Source of the DNA: Thomasclavelia spiroformis
Lineage (GTDB): Bacteria > Bacillota_I > Bacilli_A > Erysipelotrichales > Coprobacillaceae
DNA: 64,000 nt
Direction: 5' to 3'
Assembly (NCBI GenBank): GCA_016901755.1
Contig: JACJKV010000001.1
Span: 62,001 to 126,000 of the forward strand
In this document: piece by piece, positions 1-9,032 of the stretch
Layout of the letters: each line of letters begins with the position of its first letter
Numbering within the stretch: position 1 is the first letter of the stretch
Program-made: the position numbers and the translations under genes
The notes under the pieces: model-generated
The model's input: the letters and a program-made list of their open reading frames with translations, nothing else
Databases searched by the model: none
What the model was told of the DNA's origin: nothing

Positions 1-174
1 TTCAGCAAACAATTTCGAAATCATAAAATCAATTTCTTACTTTATACACTTAAATAGACTGCGATATATCGTTGTACTAAATACTGCCGCTAAAACAAAA
101 GAATTTAATTTCACATTGAATATCTGTCAACAGTCAAATAGTTTATATCTTGATTTTATAATCACTCAATCACT

Positions 175-888
175 TTATATGATATTAATAAATCCCGAAA
201 TGCCAATAACAACATATGTCAGCTTTCTAATTAAATACCCATCTAATTTACTGATAATTTTATTCGCCAGCATACCTCCAATTAAGATACAAGCCATTCC
301 GACAGCAATATAAAGCAAATGTTCTGGTAAAAGAATACCACGATAGATTCTGAAACAGGTATTATAGAAACTATTCAAGCAAAAAAATGCCTGAATCGTT
401 CCCAGATACTGATGTGTATTATGTGTAACAGATAAAAAATAAACAACCATCAATGGACCTCCGACACCAAAAAGGCCATCACAAACAGCAGAAATCATGA
501 TACACAATATACTGACTGGTAAACTTATTTTTTTGCGATCATTGTTTTTATTAATAAAAAGATAATAGATTGACAGCATGATCAGAAACACCCCAAAAAC
601 TCTTTTCATAGCTGCCTGATCAATAGCAGTTGAAAAATACATAGCCAGCGTACACACTGCAATATAGAAAACAGCAGGAACAATCACCTTTTTCACATCA
701 ACATGCTTTCGATACAGAAAAATCATCTGCAAAGATAAAATAACACAAATTGCAGTAGAAACCCCAGCACTCTGTGGGATACTTCCTAATACCATTGGCA
801 AGATCATCATCATCACAATACCTGCGCCAAAACCAGTAATTCCTTGTACGATACCAGCAAATACAGCAGCAATTCCAATATAAATCAC
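175..888 (-). CDS. TauE/SafE-family membrane permease (COG0730 type)
   Basis: This 237-residue protein is almost entirely hydrophobic, with about seven to eight predicted membrane segments in two similar halves and glycine-rich turns (GITGFGAG near residue 17 and FGVGGP in the second half). That pattern is typical of the TauE/SafE family, whose studied members export sulfite, sulfoacetate or related organic anions; the substrate here cannot be read from the sequence. A GTG start at 888 is chosen because AAGGAG lies about six bases upstream. It has its own promoter overlapped by a long perfect palindrome, so it is probably tightly repressed. The TetR gene lies upstream on the same strand but is separated by a terminator-like hairpin. 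Confidence 0.85.
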   Translation of the reverse strand: MIYIGIAAVFAGIVQGITGFGAGIVMMMILPMVLGSIPQSAGVSTAICVILSLQMIFLYRKHVDVKKVIVPAVFYIAVCTLAMYFSTAIDQAAMKRVFGVFLIMLSIYYLFINKNNDRKKISLPVSILCIMISAVCDGLFGVGGPLMVVYFLSVTHNTHQYLGTIQAFFCLNSFYNTCFRIYRGILLPEHLLYIAVGMACILIGGMLANKIISKLDGYLIRKLTYVVIGISGFINII

Positions 889-918
889 ATTATTCTCCTT
901 TCAGATAAATATTCATCA

Positions 919-969
919 ATATTAGTTATCGTCGATAACTAATATATTCAATAACTTTTGCTCTGTCAA
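919..969 (-). promoter_or_regulatory. Promoter and palindromic operator of the TauE/SafE gene
   Basis: On the minus strand a -35 TTGACA (964-969) and -10 TATATT (941-946) are separated by 17 bases. A perfect inverted repeat with 13-base arms, ATATTAGTTATCG and its complement around a single central base (932), spans 919-945 and overlaps the -10 box. A repressor dimer bound there would block RNA polymerase. The adjacent TetR protein is the obvious candidate, but I see no matching palindrome in front of the TetR gene itself. Confidence 0.75.
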
Positions 970-1026
970 TCTGCTTTTTTTTAAAAACCACGCTACCAGG
1001 GACTTTTTCAAATTTTGAAAAAATAA

Positions 1027-1045
1027 AAACAGACAAAGTCTGTTT
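1027..1045 (-). terminator. Terminator-like hairpin after the TetR gene
   Basis: AAACAGAC and GTCTGTTT pair around a three-base loop and are followed on the minus strand by a T-rich tract. The hairpin overlaps the TetR stop codon and separates that gene from the exporter gene. Confidence 0.6.
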
Positions 1046-1643
1046 AAATGTTATGATCTTTATCGCATGATAGAAGGTCGTGATCAACCTGCAAAGCATG
1101 GGCCAAATCCTGAACAAATGATGCATGAACATCATCAATCAGATTTAGACACCATTTAATTCCACAGCCAAAACAAATGACTGAACACATTTCATAAAGC
1201 TCTTCAGGATTCCCAGGATTATGAATCTGATGACTTTGTTGTGCCTTATCGATCAGGACAGTAACCAGTTCTTTGACAACTTTAATTTCCGCAAAAGTAT
1301 GATGATCATTTTTTAAATTCGAAATGTAAAGCTGGGCATAGAGTTCTTTGGTAAAAAACTGCATACGATTAATGATCAGATCGAAAACGTAAATGATTTG
1401 TTGCCAATAGTTACTGGCCGTTGCCAGATGCATCGCTAAATCTTCTAACTCATCATGAATCTGATCAAAAAAATGCGTGAGAATTTCTTCTTTTGAAGAA
1501 ATATAGCGATAAAAAGTAGGTTTGGTAACATGACATTTTTGACATATATCGTTGACTGTCACCTGATCGTAGCCTTCTTTTTTAAATAGTTCAAAAGCTA
1601 CATTGATCATTTCTGTTTTTATATTTTTGTTCATTGTAATCAC
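1044..1643 (-). CDS. TetR/AcrR-family transcriptional regulator
   Basis: A 199-residue one-component repressor. The N-terminal helix-turn-helix (about residues 10-55) has the family pattern: a helix with AFELFKKEGYDQVTV, then ICQKCHVTKPTFYRYISSKEEIL. The rest is a helical ligand-binding domain with no strong family signature, so the inducer is unknown. The start is supported by AAGGTG about eight bases upstream. It is divergent from the flavin reductase gene at 1764 and upstream of the exporter gene at 888, so either or both could be targets. Confidence 0.88.
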   Translation of the reverse strand: MITMNKNIKTEMINVAFELFKKEGYDQVTVNDICQKCHVTKPTFYRYISSKEEILTHFFDQIHDELEDLAMHLATASNYWQQIIYVFDLIINRMQFFTKELYAQLYISNLKNDHHTFAEIKVVKELVTVLIDKAQQSHQIHNPGNPEELYEMCSVICFGCGIKWCLNLIDDVHASFVQDLAHALQVDHDLLSCDKDHNI

Positions 1644-1689
1644 CTTTTTAACTATAACAAATTTTTATTAGTGATGCAAAATGTATTGA

Positions 1690-1703
1690 TGTAAGCGCTT
1701 TTG
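1690..1703 (+). promoter_or_regulatory. cre-like site between TetR and reductase genes
   Basis: TGTAAGCGCTTTTG matches 12 of 14 positions of the CcpA operator consensus TGWAANCGNTNWCA, missing the last two. It lies in the divergent TetR/reductase intergenic region, so carbon catabolite control of the reductase is possible. Match by eye only. Confidence 0.35.
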
Positions 1704-1763
1704 TGAGTTAAAATATTACCAGAGTAAAATAATTTGATACTTAATTAAAGGAGGCTGTTTTCA

Positions 1764-3707
1764 ATGAACTATGACAAATTATTTACACCTATGAAAATAG
1801 GAAAAATGGAAGTCAAAAACAGACTGTCATTTTCACCAATGGGGACAAATTCTGCTTTTACCAATGGAAGAAAAGATGATCTGGAAATTGACTATTTTAT
1901 TCGCCGTGCTAAAGGTGGCGTAGGAATGATCGTTAATGGCTGTCAGATGCTTAATGAAGCCATTGCTCAAGGTTCAATGGAAGGTTATCTTGACAGTTTT
2001 TCAGTATTACCAGCTTTAACAAGTATGGTTGACGGTGTTCATCGTTATGGAGCCAGAATTATTTGCCAGATTTCACCTGGAACTGGACGTAATGCATTCC
2101 CTGATACGAATGGTAATCCTCCAATGTCAGCATCAGCAATTCCTAGTGCTTTTGACCCAAATGTCATCTGTCATGCATTAACTAAAGAAGAAATCGATAA
2201 TATTATGAAAATGACAGAATTTGCTGCAGGATTAGCAAAAGATGCTGGTTATGACGGTGTAGAAGTTCATGCTCATGCTGGTTATCTGATCGATCAGTTT
2301 ATGTCTGAATGCTGGAACAAACGTGAAGATGAATATGGTGGATCATTTGAAAACCGTGCACGTTTTGCCCGTGAAATGGTTGCTGCTATTCGTCGTGCTA
2401 TCGGTCCAGATATGCCTATTATTTTCCGTATTTCTCTAGATCATCGTTTTGAAGGTGGTCGTACATTAGAAGAATCAATGCAGTTACTGGAAGCCTTAGA
2501 TGATGGTAATATTGATGCATTTGATATTGATGCCGGATGTTATGAAACTCTGGATTATATCTTCCCTACTGCTTATTTAGGAACAGCGTGTATGGATTAT
2601 GTCTGCAAAGAAGCGAGAAAACATACCGATAAACCATTATTAAATGCTGGAAATCATGATCCTGAATCTGCTTTAAGACTGATTGAATCTGGTGAAGCCG
2701 ATTTTGCATCACTGGGACGTCCTTTGATTGCTGATCCAGATTTACCTAAAAAACTGATGAAAGGTTTACGTAAAGAAGTAAGACCATGTATTCGCTGCAA
2801 TGAATTCTGTATTGGTCGTATATGGAACAATCATACCAAATTAGGATGTGCAGTAAATACTGAAGCTATGGAAGAAGTCAGATTCCATCTAAGTAAAACA
2901 GATGATCCTAAAAATGTTGTCATTGTTGGTGCTGGACCAGCAGGTATGGAAGCTGCCAGAGTTGCTGCAATTGAAGGTCATCATGTTTCAATCTATGATA
3001 AAGATACACGTTTAGGTGGTACAATGCGTACAATTGCAACATCTCAATTTAAAACCAAGATCAAAGAACTGGCTGACTACTTTGAATATCAGCTGGAAAA
3101 ATTAGGAGTAGATATTCATCTCAATACCAAAGTGACTGGCGATGAAGATTTCCTGGCAAAAGCTGATATCATTTTTGTTGGTACTGGAACTGTTCCTGTT
3201 ATACCACCAATTGAAGGTATGAGCCATGAAAAAGTAGTTGATATCGTTTCAGCTCATCATAATGAAGATCTCATTAAAGGTGATCAGATCGTCATCTGTG
3301 GTGGTGGTCTTTCTGGATGTGACGCTGCATTAGAATTGGCTAAAGAAAAAGGTAAGAAAGTCACTGTTATCGAAATGACCAGTGAATGTGCTAAAGATGC
3401 AATGTTTATCAATAAAATTACCCTTTTCAATGAACTGGCAAAAGCTGGTGTAACACTCATGACTAATACCAAAGTTACTGCTATCGATGATGCTGGTGTC
3501 CATGTTGAAACAACACAGGGACAACAGGTAGTAAGTGCAGATACAGTTATTACTGCTTTTGGTATGAAACCATTAAGCGATATTGCTGATATCATCGATC
3601 AGAAATACCATAACAAAACCCGTAAAATTGGCGATCTTTATAAAATCGGCAAAATCGGTAATGCAATCCGCGAAGGATATTATGCTGCTTCAGCAATTGA
3701 TGACTAA
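1764..3707 (+). CDS. Old-yellow-enzyme-type NADH:flavin oxidoreductase with 4Fe-4S cluster and FAD/NAD domains
   Basis: A 647-residue, three-part reductase of the 2,4-dienoyl-CoA reductase / 2-enoate reductase / BaiCD group. Residues 1-335 form an FMN-binding TIM barrel with GYLIDQFMSECWNKREDEYGG. A cluster-binding motif CIRCNEFC begins near residue 342, with a fourth Cys about twelve residues later. Two dinucleotide-binding folds follow (VGAGPAG near 388 and CGGGLSG near 511). These enzymes pass electrons from NAD(P)H through FAD and Fe-S to FMN to reduce an activated C=C bond; in gut bacteria substrates include bile-acid intermediates, enoates and flavonoid-type compounds. The substrate is not deducible. 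A strong site (AAAGGAGG) sits ahead of the ATG, and a TetR gene is divergent. Confidence 0.88.
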   Translation: MNYDKLFTPMKIGKMEVKNRLSFSPMGTNSAFTNGRKDDLEIDYFIRRAKGGVGMIVNGCQMLNEAIAQGSMEGYLDSFSVLPALTSMVDGVHRYGARIICQISPGTGRNAFPDTNGNPPMSASAIPSAFDPNVICHALTKEEIDNIMKMTEFAAGLAKDAGYDGVEVHAHAGYLIDQFMSECWNKREDEYGGSFENRARFAREMVAAIRRAIGPDMPIIFRISLDHRFEGGRTLEESMQLLEALDDGNIDAFDIDAGCYETLDYIFPTAYLGTACMDYVCKEARKHTDKPLLNAGNHDPESALRLIESGEADFASLGRPLIADPDLPKKLMKGLRKEVRPCIRCNEFCIGRIWNNHTKLGCAVNTEAMEEVRFHLSKTDDPKNVVIVGAGPAGMEAARVAAIEGHHVSIYDKDTRLGGTMRTIATSQFKTKIKELADYFEYQLEKLGVDIHLNTKVTGDEDFLAKADIIFVGTGTVPVIPPIEGMSHEKVVDIVSAHHNEDLIKGDQIVICGGGLSGCDAALELAKEKGKKVTVIEMTSECAKDAMFINKITLFNELAKAGVTLMTNTKVTAIDDAGVHVETTQGQQVVSADTVITAFGMKPLSDIADIIDQKYHNKTRKIGDLYKIGKIGNAIREGYYAASAIDD

Positions 3708-3736
3708 AAGGCTATGAACAATCATAGTCTTTTTTA
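3708..3736 (+). terminator. Rho-independent terminator after the flavin reductase
   Basis: Directly after the stop codon, AAGGCTATGA pairs with TCATAGTCTT across an ACAA loop and is followed by a run of T. Confidence 0.7.
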
Positions 3737-3793
3737 ATTGAATAAATAATATCAAAAGTGTTCATAATAAAGATATCAAAAAGGATGATCACG

Positions 3794-5674
3794 ATGGCAA
3801 CAAAATGGATTTTCTTTACAATGGCAAGCCTTATCATGACTTACTTAATTGCGCATTTTAAACCAAAATTGCGTTTTCTGTTTTTTTTAGACTGCTGGTT
3901 CATCAGTTTTTTTTATTTTAGCTGGCGAATCAATATCATTCCAGTTCATCATGGCTGGATCAGTTTTCTTTTAGGTTGTCTATTGTATATAAGTGAATTG
4001 ACTGGATTAATTTCATTTCTCATTTTTCAGTTTCTGTTTACTGATTCCTATCAGATAAATGAACAATCATGGGATGTCTTTGATAAAAAACTGCCTAGTG
4101 TTGATGTTCTGATCTGCACCTATAATGAACCACTCAGATTATTAGAAATGACGATTGCTGCTGCAGTTAACCTTATCTATCCCAAAGCTCTTCTTAACAT
4201 TTATGTTTTAGATGATGGTCGCCGTCTCACATTAAAAAAACTTTGTGAAAAATATAAGGTCAGCTATATTACTCGTGAAAACAATATTGGAGCCAAAGCA
4301 GGAAATATCAATCATGCCCTGACGATGATTCATGGAGAGCTGTTTGCCATTCTTGACGCTGATATGATCGTTAAACCACAGTTTCTCCAGCATACTGTAG
4401 GATATTTTAAAAATAATAATGTGGCTTTTGTTCAGACACCACAGGTTTATTATAATCCTGATATCTATCAGTACAATCTTAAGCTGAAAATTCCCAATGA
4501 GCAGGACTATTTCATGCGTGATATACAATATCATCGTTCTGCCAAAAATGCTGTTTTACATGTAGGAACAAATGCTGTTTTTCGACGTCAGTATGTCTGC
4601 CAAATAGGAAACTACCCTACCTGTTCAATTACGGAAGATATGGCTGTAGGTATGATTTTACAAAGCGAAGGATATGATGCAGTATTTATCAATGAAGAAT
4701 TAGTTTACGGTCTATGTGCAACTACTTTACCTGAACTCATCAAACAGCGAGACCGCTGGTGTCGAGGTAATATACAGGTAATGCGACATTATCATCCCTT
4801 ATTTACAAAAGGACTGTCATGGTCACAGAAAGCAGTATATTTTGATGGCGTTTTATTCTGGTTTGGCAGCTGGCAGAAAATGATATTTATATTATGTCCC
4901 TTATTGTATCTGATTTTTGATTTAACAGTTTTAGAAGGATCAATGTTGTCTTTAATTTGTTTTTATTTCCCCTATTTTTTTTCACAGCTATTAATGACCT
5001 TATTGCTTTCCCCTCGTCACCGTTCATTAATATGGGGACATTATTATGAAATGGTAATGGCTCCTTACCTCAGCATTTCTATTTTTAAGGAATTATTTCA
5101 TGTACAAAATCACTTTAAAGTCACTGAAAAAAATGTTATTTTAAAGCATCATTTATTTCATTTTCATCTTGTTAAACGCCATATTTTCTTGTTGTTAATA
5201 ACTGTTTTTGCTTGGCTGATAGCTTCTATAAAAATACATTATCATATTATTCCTCCCGCTGCTTTTGCAGTTAACTTTTCATGGAGCATATATAATGCTT
5301 TAGGTCTGTTTACAGCTGTTTTAGTAGCATGGCAAAAACCTTTATATCGTCGAAGTGAACGAATTGCAATTCACGACTCCAACCAGGTAAATATCATTTC
5401 AAAGCAATGTCAATGTCGAGCTAAGATTGTGGATCTTTCCAGTCAGGGCATTGGCCTGATATTCAATGACAGCTGTACTTTTCAATACCATGAAAAAATA
5501 ACATTGATTTGGGATGATATCGTTTACGAATGTCGATTTGTTCGTCAAGATGATCATTTTGCAGCATTTCAGTTTACTTCCCTTTCAGCAAAGCAAATGT
5601 GTCACCTGATGAAAGTATTCTGCAGTAATTTATCTGCTTATTATCCAATTTCCGTCAAGCATACAAACAAATAA
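3794..5674 (+). CDS. Cellulose-synthase-like GT2 glycosyltransferase with C-terminal PilZ domain
   Basis: A membrane-bound processive family 2 glycosyltransferase. About three N-terminal membrane segments precede a GT-A catalytic domain with VLDDG, the DxD-type LDADM, TED (near 280) and QRDRW (near 318), the standard D,D,D,QxxRW set of cellulose/hyaluronan-type synthases. More membrane segments follow, then a PilZ domain (about 519-612) with RRSER and DLSSQG, the RxxxR and D/NxSxxG pair that binds cyclic di-GMP. This suggests synthesis of an exported beta-glycan switched on by c-di-GMP. The ATG at 3794 is preferred because AAAAAGG lies nine bases upstream; in-frame starts at 3758 and 3785 lack this. 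No BcsB/C/D/Z-like partner is adjacent. Confidence 0.85.
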   Translation: MATKWIFFTMASLIMTYLIAHFKPKLRFLFFLDCWFISFFYFSWRINIIPVHHGWISFLLGCLLYISELTGLISFLIFQFLFTDSYQINEQSWDVFDKKLPSVDVLICTYNEPLRLLEMTIAAAVNLIYPKALLNIYVLDDGRRLTLKKLCEKYKVSYITRENNIGAKAGNINHALTMIHGELFAILDADMIVKPQFLQHTVGYFKNNNVAFVQTPQVYYNPDIYQYNLKLKIPNEQDYFMRDIQYHRSAKNAVLHVGTNAVFRRQYVCQIGNYPTCSITEDMAVGMILQSEGYDAVFINEELVYGLCATTLPELIKQRDRWCRGNIQVMRHYHPLFTKGLSWSQKAVYFDGVLFWFGSWQKMIFILCPLLYLIFDLTVLEGSMLSLICFYFPYFFSQLLMTLLLSPRHRSLIWGHYYEMVMAPYLSISIFKELFHVQNHFKVTEKNVILKHHLFHFHLVKRHIFLLLITVFAWLIASIKIHYHIIPPAAFAVNFSWSIYNALGLFTAVLVAWQKPLYRRSERIAIHDSNQVNIISKQCQCRAKIVDLSSQGIGLIFNDSCTFQYHEKITLIWDDIVYECRFVRQDDHFAAFQFTSLSAKQMCHLMKVFCSNLSAYYPISVKHTNK

Positions 5675-5710
5675 AAAAACAGAAAAAATCAAAAGAATTT
5701 TCTGCTTTTA
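5675..5710. terminator. Bidirectional terminator between convergent genes
   Basis: CAGAAAA (5680-5686) and TTTTCTG (5698-5704) form a hairpin with A-rich and T-rich flanks. It can serve both the plus-strand glycosyltransferase and the minus-strand hydroxylase operon that end here. Confidence 0.6.
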
Positions 5711-6274
5711 TTTAAGATCATTGAAATAGTCTATATCATAGAGTTCAATATCATCTACTGATACGGTAAGTACCTGCGATGCATGCCGTTTTAATATGAC
5801 TCGGCCTCCCTGATCGTCTTTAAGCTGCATTAATTCATCAAAGTAATCACTATGAAATAAGGTCGGATTCCCTGGTCGTTTTAATGAATGCAAAGAAGCC
5901 AGTTTGACCTTATTATCATGAGCAGCCTTGATAAGCCGCCTGATCGAAGCTAATGTCAGATAAGGCTGATCAGCTACCACAAAGATCATCTCAAAAGGAC
6001 GAGGAACATCCTTAAGCAGCTCTAAAGCTTTTTTGATGGAATACGATAATCCTTTTTGACACTCCTGACTCAGTACACAGCTGACCCCAGGATAAGCCAT
6101 GACATAGCTTTGAATTTCACGATACTGGGTAACGACGATGATATTTTCCAGCTGATATGTCAGCTGATCAAAAGTATGGCGATAAAGGGGCTTATCACCA
6201 AAACGATATAACAGTTTATTATCAGGGAAACGTTTGCTGTTTCCCGCCGCCAGATAAATAATATAGGTTTTCAT
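5708..6274 (-). CDS. mocA: MocA-like molybdenum cofactor nucleotidyltransferase
   Basis: A 188-residue MobA/MocA-fold nucleotidyltransferase. The N-terminal LAAGNSKRFPDNKLL is a variant of the LAAGxSxRMGxxK signature, and VVADQPYL matches the metal-binding region. MocA proteins add CMP to molybdopterin to make the dinucleotide cofactor used by xanthine-dehydrogenase-family enzymes. It is the last gene of the hydroxylase operon, with its ATG overlapping the stop of the large subunit by one base, so cofactor maturation for that enzyme is the likely job. Cytidine rather than guanine specificity is inferred from the hydroxylase context. Confidence 0.75.
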   Translation of the reverse strand: MKTYIIYLAAGNSKRFPDNKLLYRFGDKPLYRHTFDQLTYQLENIIVVTQYREIQSYVMAYPGVSCVLSQECQKGLSYSIKKALELLKDVPRPFEMIFVVADQPYLTLASIRRLIKAAHDNKVKLASLHSLKRPGNPTLFHSDYFDELMQLKDDQGGRVILKRHASQVLTVSVDDIELYDIDYFNDLK

Positions 6275-8559
6275 TAGTCAGCTTTTGATAAAAGTATTTT
6301 TTCAGCAGTGATTGGCAATTCACGATGCCAGATTCCTGTTGCCTGATAAATAGCGTGAGCAATAGCTGGCGCTGGCGTATTGATGACGATTTCACCAATT
6401 GATTTGGCTCCAAATGGTCCTGTTTCTTCATAGCTGCTTTCAAAATCCACTCTGATATCCTTGATATCAAGACGTGTTGGTATTTTATACTGCATCAATG
6501 AATTTTCAACCAGTGCTCCTCTTGGACTGTACTGAATATTTTCAAATAAGGCCATACCAATTCCCTGCAGGATACCACCTTCGGTCTGCACGCGTGCCAG
6601 ATTGGTATTAATAACAGTTCCACAGTCAACAACGGCAACGTAGTCTAATACATCAACCTGTCCTGTTTCCTGATCAAGTTCAATTTCTGCCATTCCAACC
6701 ATAAATGGTGGCGGTGAAATTGGAGATGAATGCGTCATGGTAACTTGAGTCGCTATATCATTACCACACATTGAACGTGTAGCGATATCTGATAATGTAA
6801 TTTCCTGCATGTTATTCATATCAACAATACGGTCACCTTTAAATGATAAAGCTTCCATATCACATTTCAATTCAGCAGCTGCCAGTTTCATGAGGTTCTG
6901 ACGTAATTGCAGACATGCTTTTTCTACTGCTTTACCAGTGACATAAGTTGTACTGGAAGCATATGAACCAGAATCATATGGTGAAGCATCAGAATCAGCA
7001 CCAAAAACAATGATATTATCAACAGGACATTCCAATATCTCTGCTGCCATTTGAGCCAGGATAGTATCACATCCAGTTCCCATATCAGCTGCTCCGATTG
7101 ATAAAGCATAGAAGCGTTCATCATTTAGTTTAACGGTTGCTGACCCAACATCAACACCTGAAATTCCTGAACCCTGCATTGCTAGAGCAATACCAGCGGC
7201 TCTAATCTTGCTATTTGGCATGATGCGTGGTGTTTTACGATGTTCCCAGTCAAACATTTCCTTTGCTTTATTCAAGCATCGGTCTAAAGCGCAGCTTTGA
7301 GCCACTTCATTATAGTAGGCAGACATGGTCTGTCCCTGTTGAACCATATTGATTTCACGCATTTTTACAGGATCAATATTCAATAGTCCTGCCATTTCAT
7401 TAACTGCAGATTCTAAGGCAAAAATACCTTGCGTTGCCCCATAGCCACGGTATGCCCCAGAAGACTGAATATTAGTATAAACAACATCATAGGCAAATTT
7501 AAAAGCTTCCAGATGGTTTGTATATAAAGGAATAGATTTATGACCAGAAAGACCTACCGTCGTTGGCCCATGTTCACCATAGGCTCCAGTATTTGATAAC
7601 GTATAAAGATCGATAGCTCTTATTTTACCATCATTCATGGCACCCAATCGTATCGTAATTTCCATCTCATGACGAGGAGACGATGCAATCAGCGCTTCTC
7701 GACGACTGTAGATCATACGTGATGGTTTCTTTGTCATCCAGGTTACAAAAGCCGGATATACTTCAGCTACAACTGTCTGTTTAGCTCCGAATCCTCCACC
7801 AATTCTTGGTTTTTCAACACGAATCTTTGATTTTGGAATATCTAAAGCGTTAGCCAGGATACGACGGACATGGAAAACGATCTGAGTGGAACTGATTACA
7901 TGTAATCTGCCAAAATGATCAATTTCACAATAAGTTCTGAAAGTTTCCATCATTGCCTGATTATTAGCTTTAGTATGGTAGGTTCTTTCAATGACCTGAT
8001 CACATGAAGCCAGAACTTCATCAACATGACCATCTTCATAGGATTCGCTGGCACATAAATTTCGCTGATTATCAGCTCCCACTGGACATAATGCTTTCCA
8101 GTTATCTTCTGGATGAACCAGCAGACTATTATCTTTGGACTGGCGGAAATCTAACAGTGGTTCAAGAACCTGATATTTAACTTTGATCAGTTTTAAAGCA
8201 CGATTAACAGCCTTAAGATCATAACCAGCTACGATAGCTACCGCATCGCCTACAAAACGTAATCTTTGATCAAGGATCAGTCGATCATAGGGACTTGGTT
8301 CGGGATATGTCTGTCCAGCCATGGTAAATCTTTTTTGCGGTACATCACGATATGTGTAAATAGCTTCAATACCAGGTACTTTACCAGCAATCGAAACATC
8401 AATATCTTCAATTAAAGCATGCGCATAAGGAGAACGCAAAACCTTAACGATCAGACAGTCATCAGGGGTGACATCTTCAACATAAGCTGGCTTGCCAAGC
8501 AGCAAGCTCATGGCATCTTTTTTTCTGACTGGTTTTGATATATGTTTATATGCAGACAT
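6274..8559 (-). CDS. Xanthine-dehydrogenase-family molybdopterin-binding large subunit
   Basis: A 761-residue catalytic subunit of a molybdenum hydroxylase, close in length to E. coli XdhA. Visible landmarks are the N-terminal hammerhead-type domain (DAVAIVAG), the cofactor region GGGFGAKQ, GAYRGYGATQ (the position of the substrate-contacting Arg in xanthine oxidase) and C-terminal GPFGAKSIGE, whose Glu is the conserved general base. Such enzymes hydroxylate purines or other heterocycles at Mo, passing electrons through 2Fe-2S clusters to FAD. The purine permease in the operon supports a purine substrate, but nicotinate-type or purine-hydroxylase variants cannot be excluded. The ATG overlaps the Fe-S subunit stop by one base. 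Confidence 0.88.
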   Translation of the reverse strand: MSAYKHISKPVRKKDAMSLLLGKPAYVEDVTPDDCLIVKVLRSPYAHALIEDIDVSIAGKVPGIEAIYTYRDVPQKRFTMAGQTYPEPSPYDRLILDQRLRFVGDAVAIVAGYDLKAVNRALKLIKVKYQVLEPLLDFRQSKDNSLLVHPEDNWKALCPVGADNQRNLCASESYEDGHVDEVLASCDQVIERTYHTKANNQAMMETFRTYCEIDHFGRLHVISSTQIVFHVRRILANALDIPKSKIRVEKPRIGGGFGAKQTVVAEVYPAFVTWMTKKPSRMIYSRREALIASSPRHEMEITIRLGAMNDGKIRAIDLYTLSNTGAYGEHGPTTVGLSGHKSIPLYTNHLEAFKFAYDVVYTNIQSSGAYRGYGATQGIFALESAVNEMAGLLNIDPVKMREINMVQQGQTMSAYYNEVAQSCALDRCLNKAKEMFDWEHRKTPRIMPNSKIRAAGIALAMQGSGISGVDVGSATVKLNDERFYALSIGAADMGTGCDTILAQMAAEILECPVDNIIVFGADSDASPYDSGSYASSTTYVTGKAVEKACLQLRQNLMKLAAAELKCDMEALSFKGDRIVDMNNMQEITLSDIATRSMCGNDIATQVTMTHSSPISPPPFMVGMAEIELDQETGQVDVLDYVAVVDCGTVINTNLARVQTEGGILQGIGMALFENIQYSPRGALVENSLMQYKIPTRLDIKDIRVDFESSYEETGPFGAKSIGEIVINTPAPAIAHAIYQATGIWHRELPITAEKILLSKAD

Positions 8560-9032
8560 TAAACCAGCTCCTTTCCTTTTTCTTTACAGAAATTGATATA
8601 TCCACGTATCGCACGTAATTGACCCACATAACCTGAGCAGCGACATAAATTTCCTGAAAGAAATTCCAGTATTTCCTCATCAGTTGGATTATTATTTTCT
8701 CTTAATAAGGCCATCGTATTCATCACCATGCCAGGATTACAGAAGCCACACTGTTCAGCTCCCTGATCAGCAATAAATTCGGCCAGTAAAGCTGCTTCCT
8801 GCTGCAGACCTTCTAAAGTCTTCACGCTACAGCCATCAACACGTGCTGCCAGCATGCTGCATGACAATACTGGTTTTTCATCTACAAAAACGGTACATAA
8901 TCCACAGTTGCTGGAATCACAGCCACGTTTGACACTTAAACAACCCTGACTGCGCAAAAAATCAATCAGCAGCATGTCTGGTTCAATCTCTTTTTTTATA
9001 GTTTTCCCATTAAGCTGAAGTTTAATTTCCAT
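8559..9032 (-). CDS. Molybdenum hydroxylase 2Fe-2S subunit
   Basis: A 157-residue electron-transfer subunit of the XdhC/CoxS/NdhS type. The N-terminal ferredoxin domain has GCDSSNCGLC followed by a further Cys in VLSC, ligating the plant-type cluster. The C-terminal helical domain has CGFCNPG and CRCSG, which ligate the second cluster. It links the Mo centre of the large subunit to the FAD subunit. It overlaps the FAD-subunit gene by 11 bases and the large-subunit gene by one base, so the three subunits are translated together. Confidence 0.92.
   Translation of the reverse strand: MEIKLQLNGKTIKKEIEPDMLLIDFLRSQGCLSVKRGCDSSNCGLCTVFVDEKPVLSCSMLAARVDGCSVKTLEGLQQEAALLAEFIADQGAEQCGFCNPGMVMNTMALLRENNNPTDEEILEFLSGNLCRCSGYVGQLRAIRGYINFCKEKGKELV

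Noticed and set aside
116-313. 65-residue plus-strand frame
   Set aside because: It overlaps the exporter gene end antisense and has a composition typical of chance frames.
926-1138. 70-residue minus-strand frame overlapping the TetR gene end
   Set aside because: It overlaps the TetR terminator and coding region in another frame, has no ribosome site and no recognisable family.
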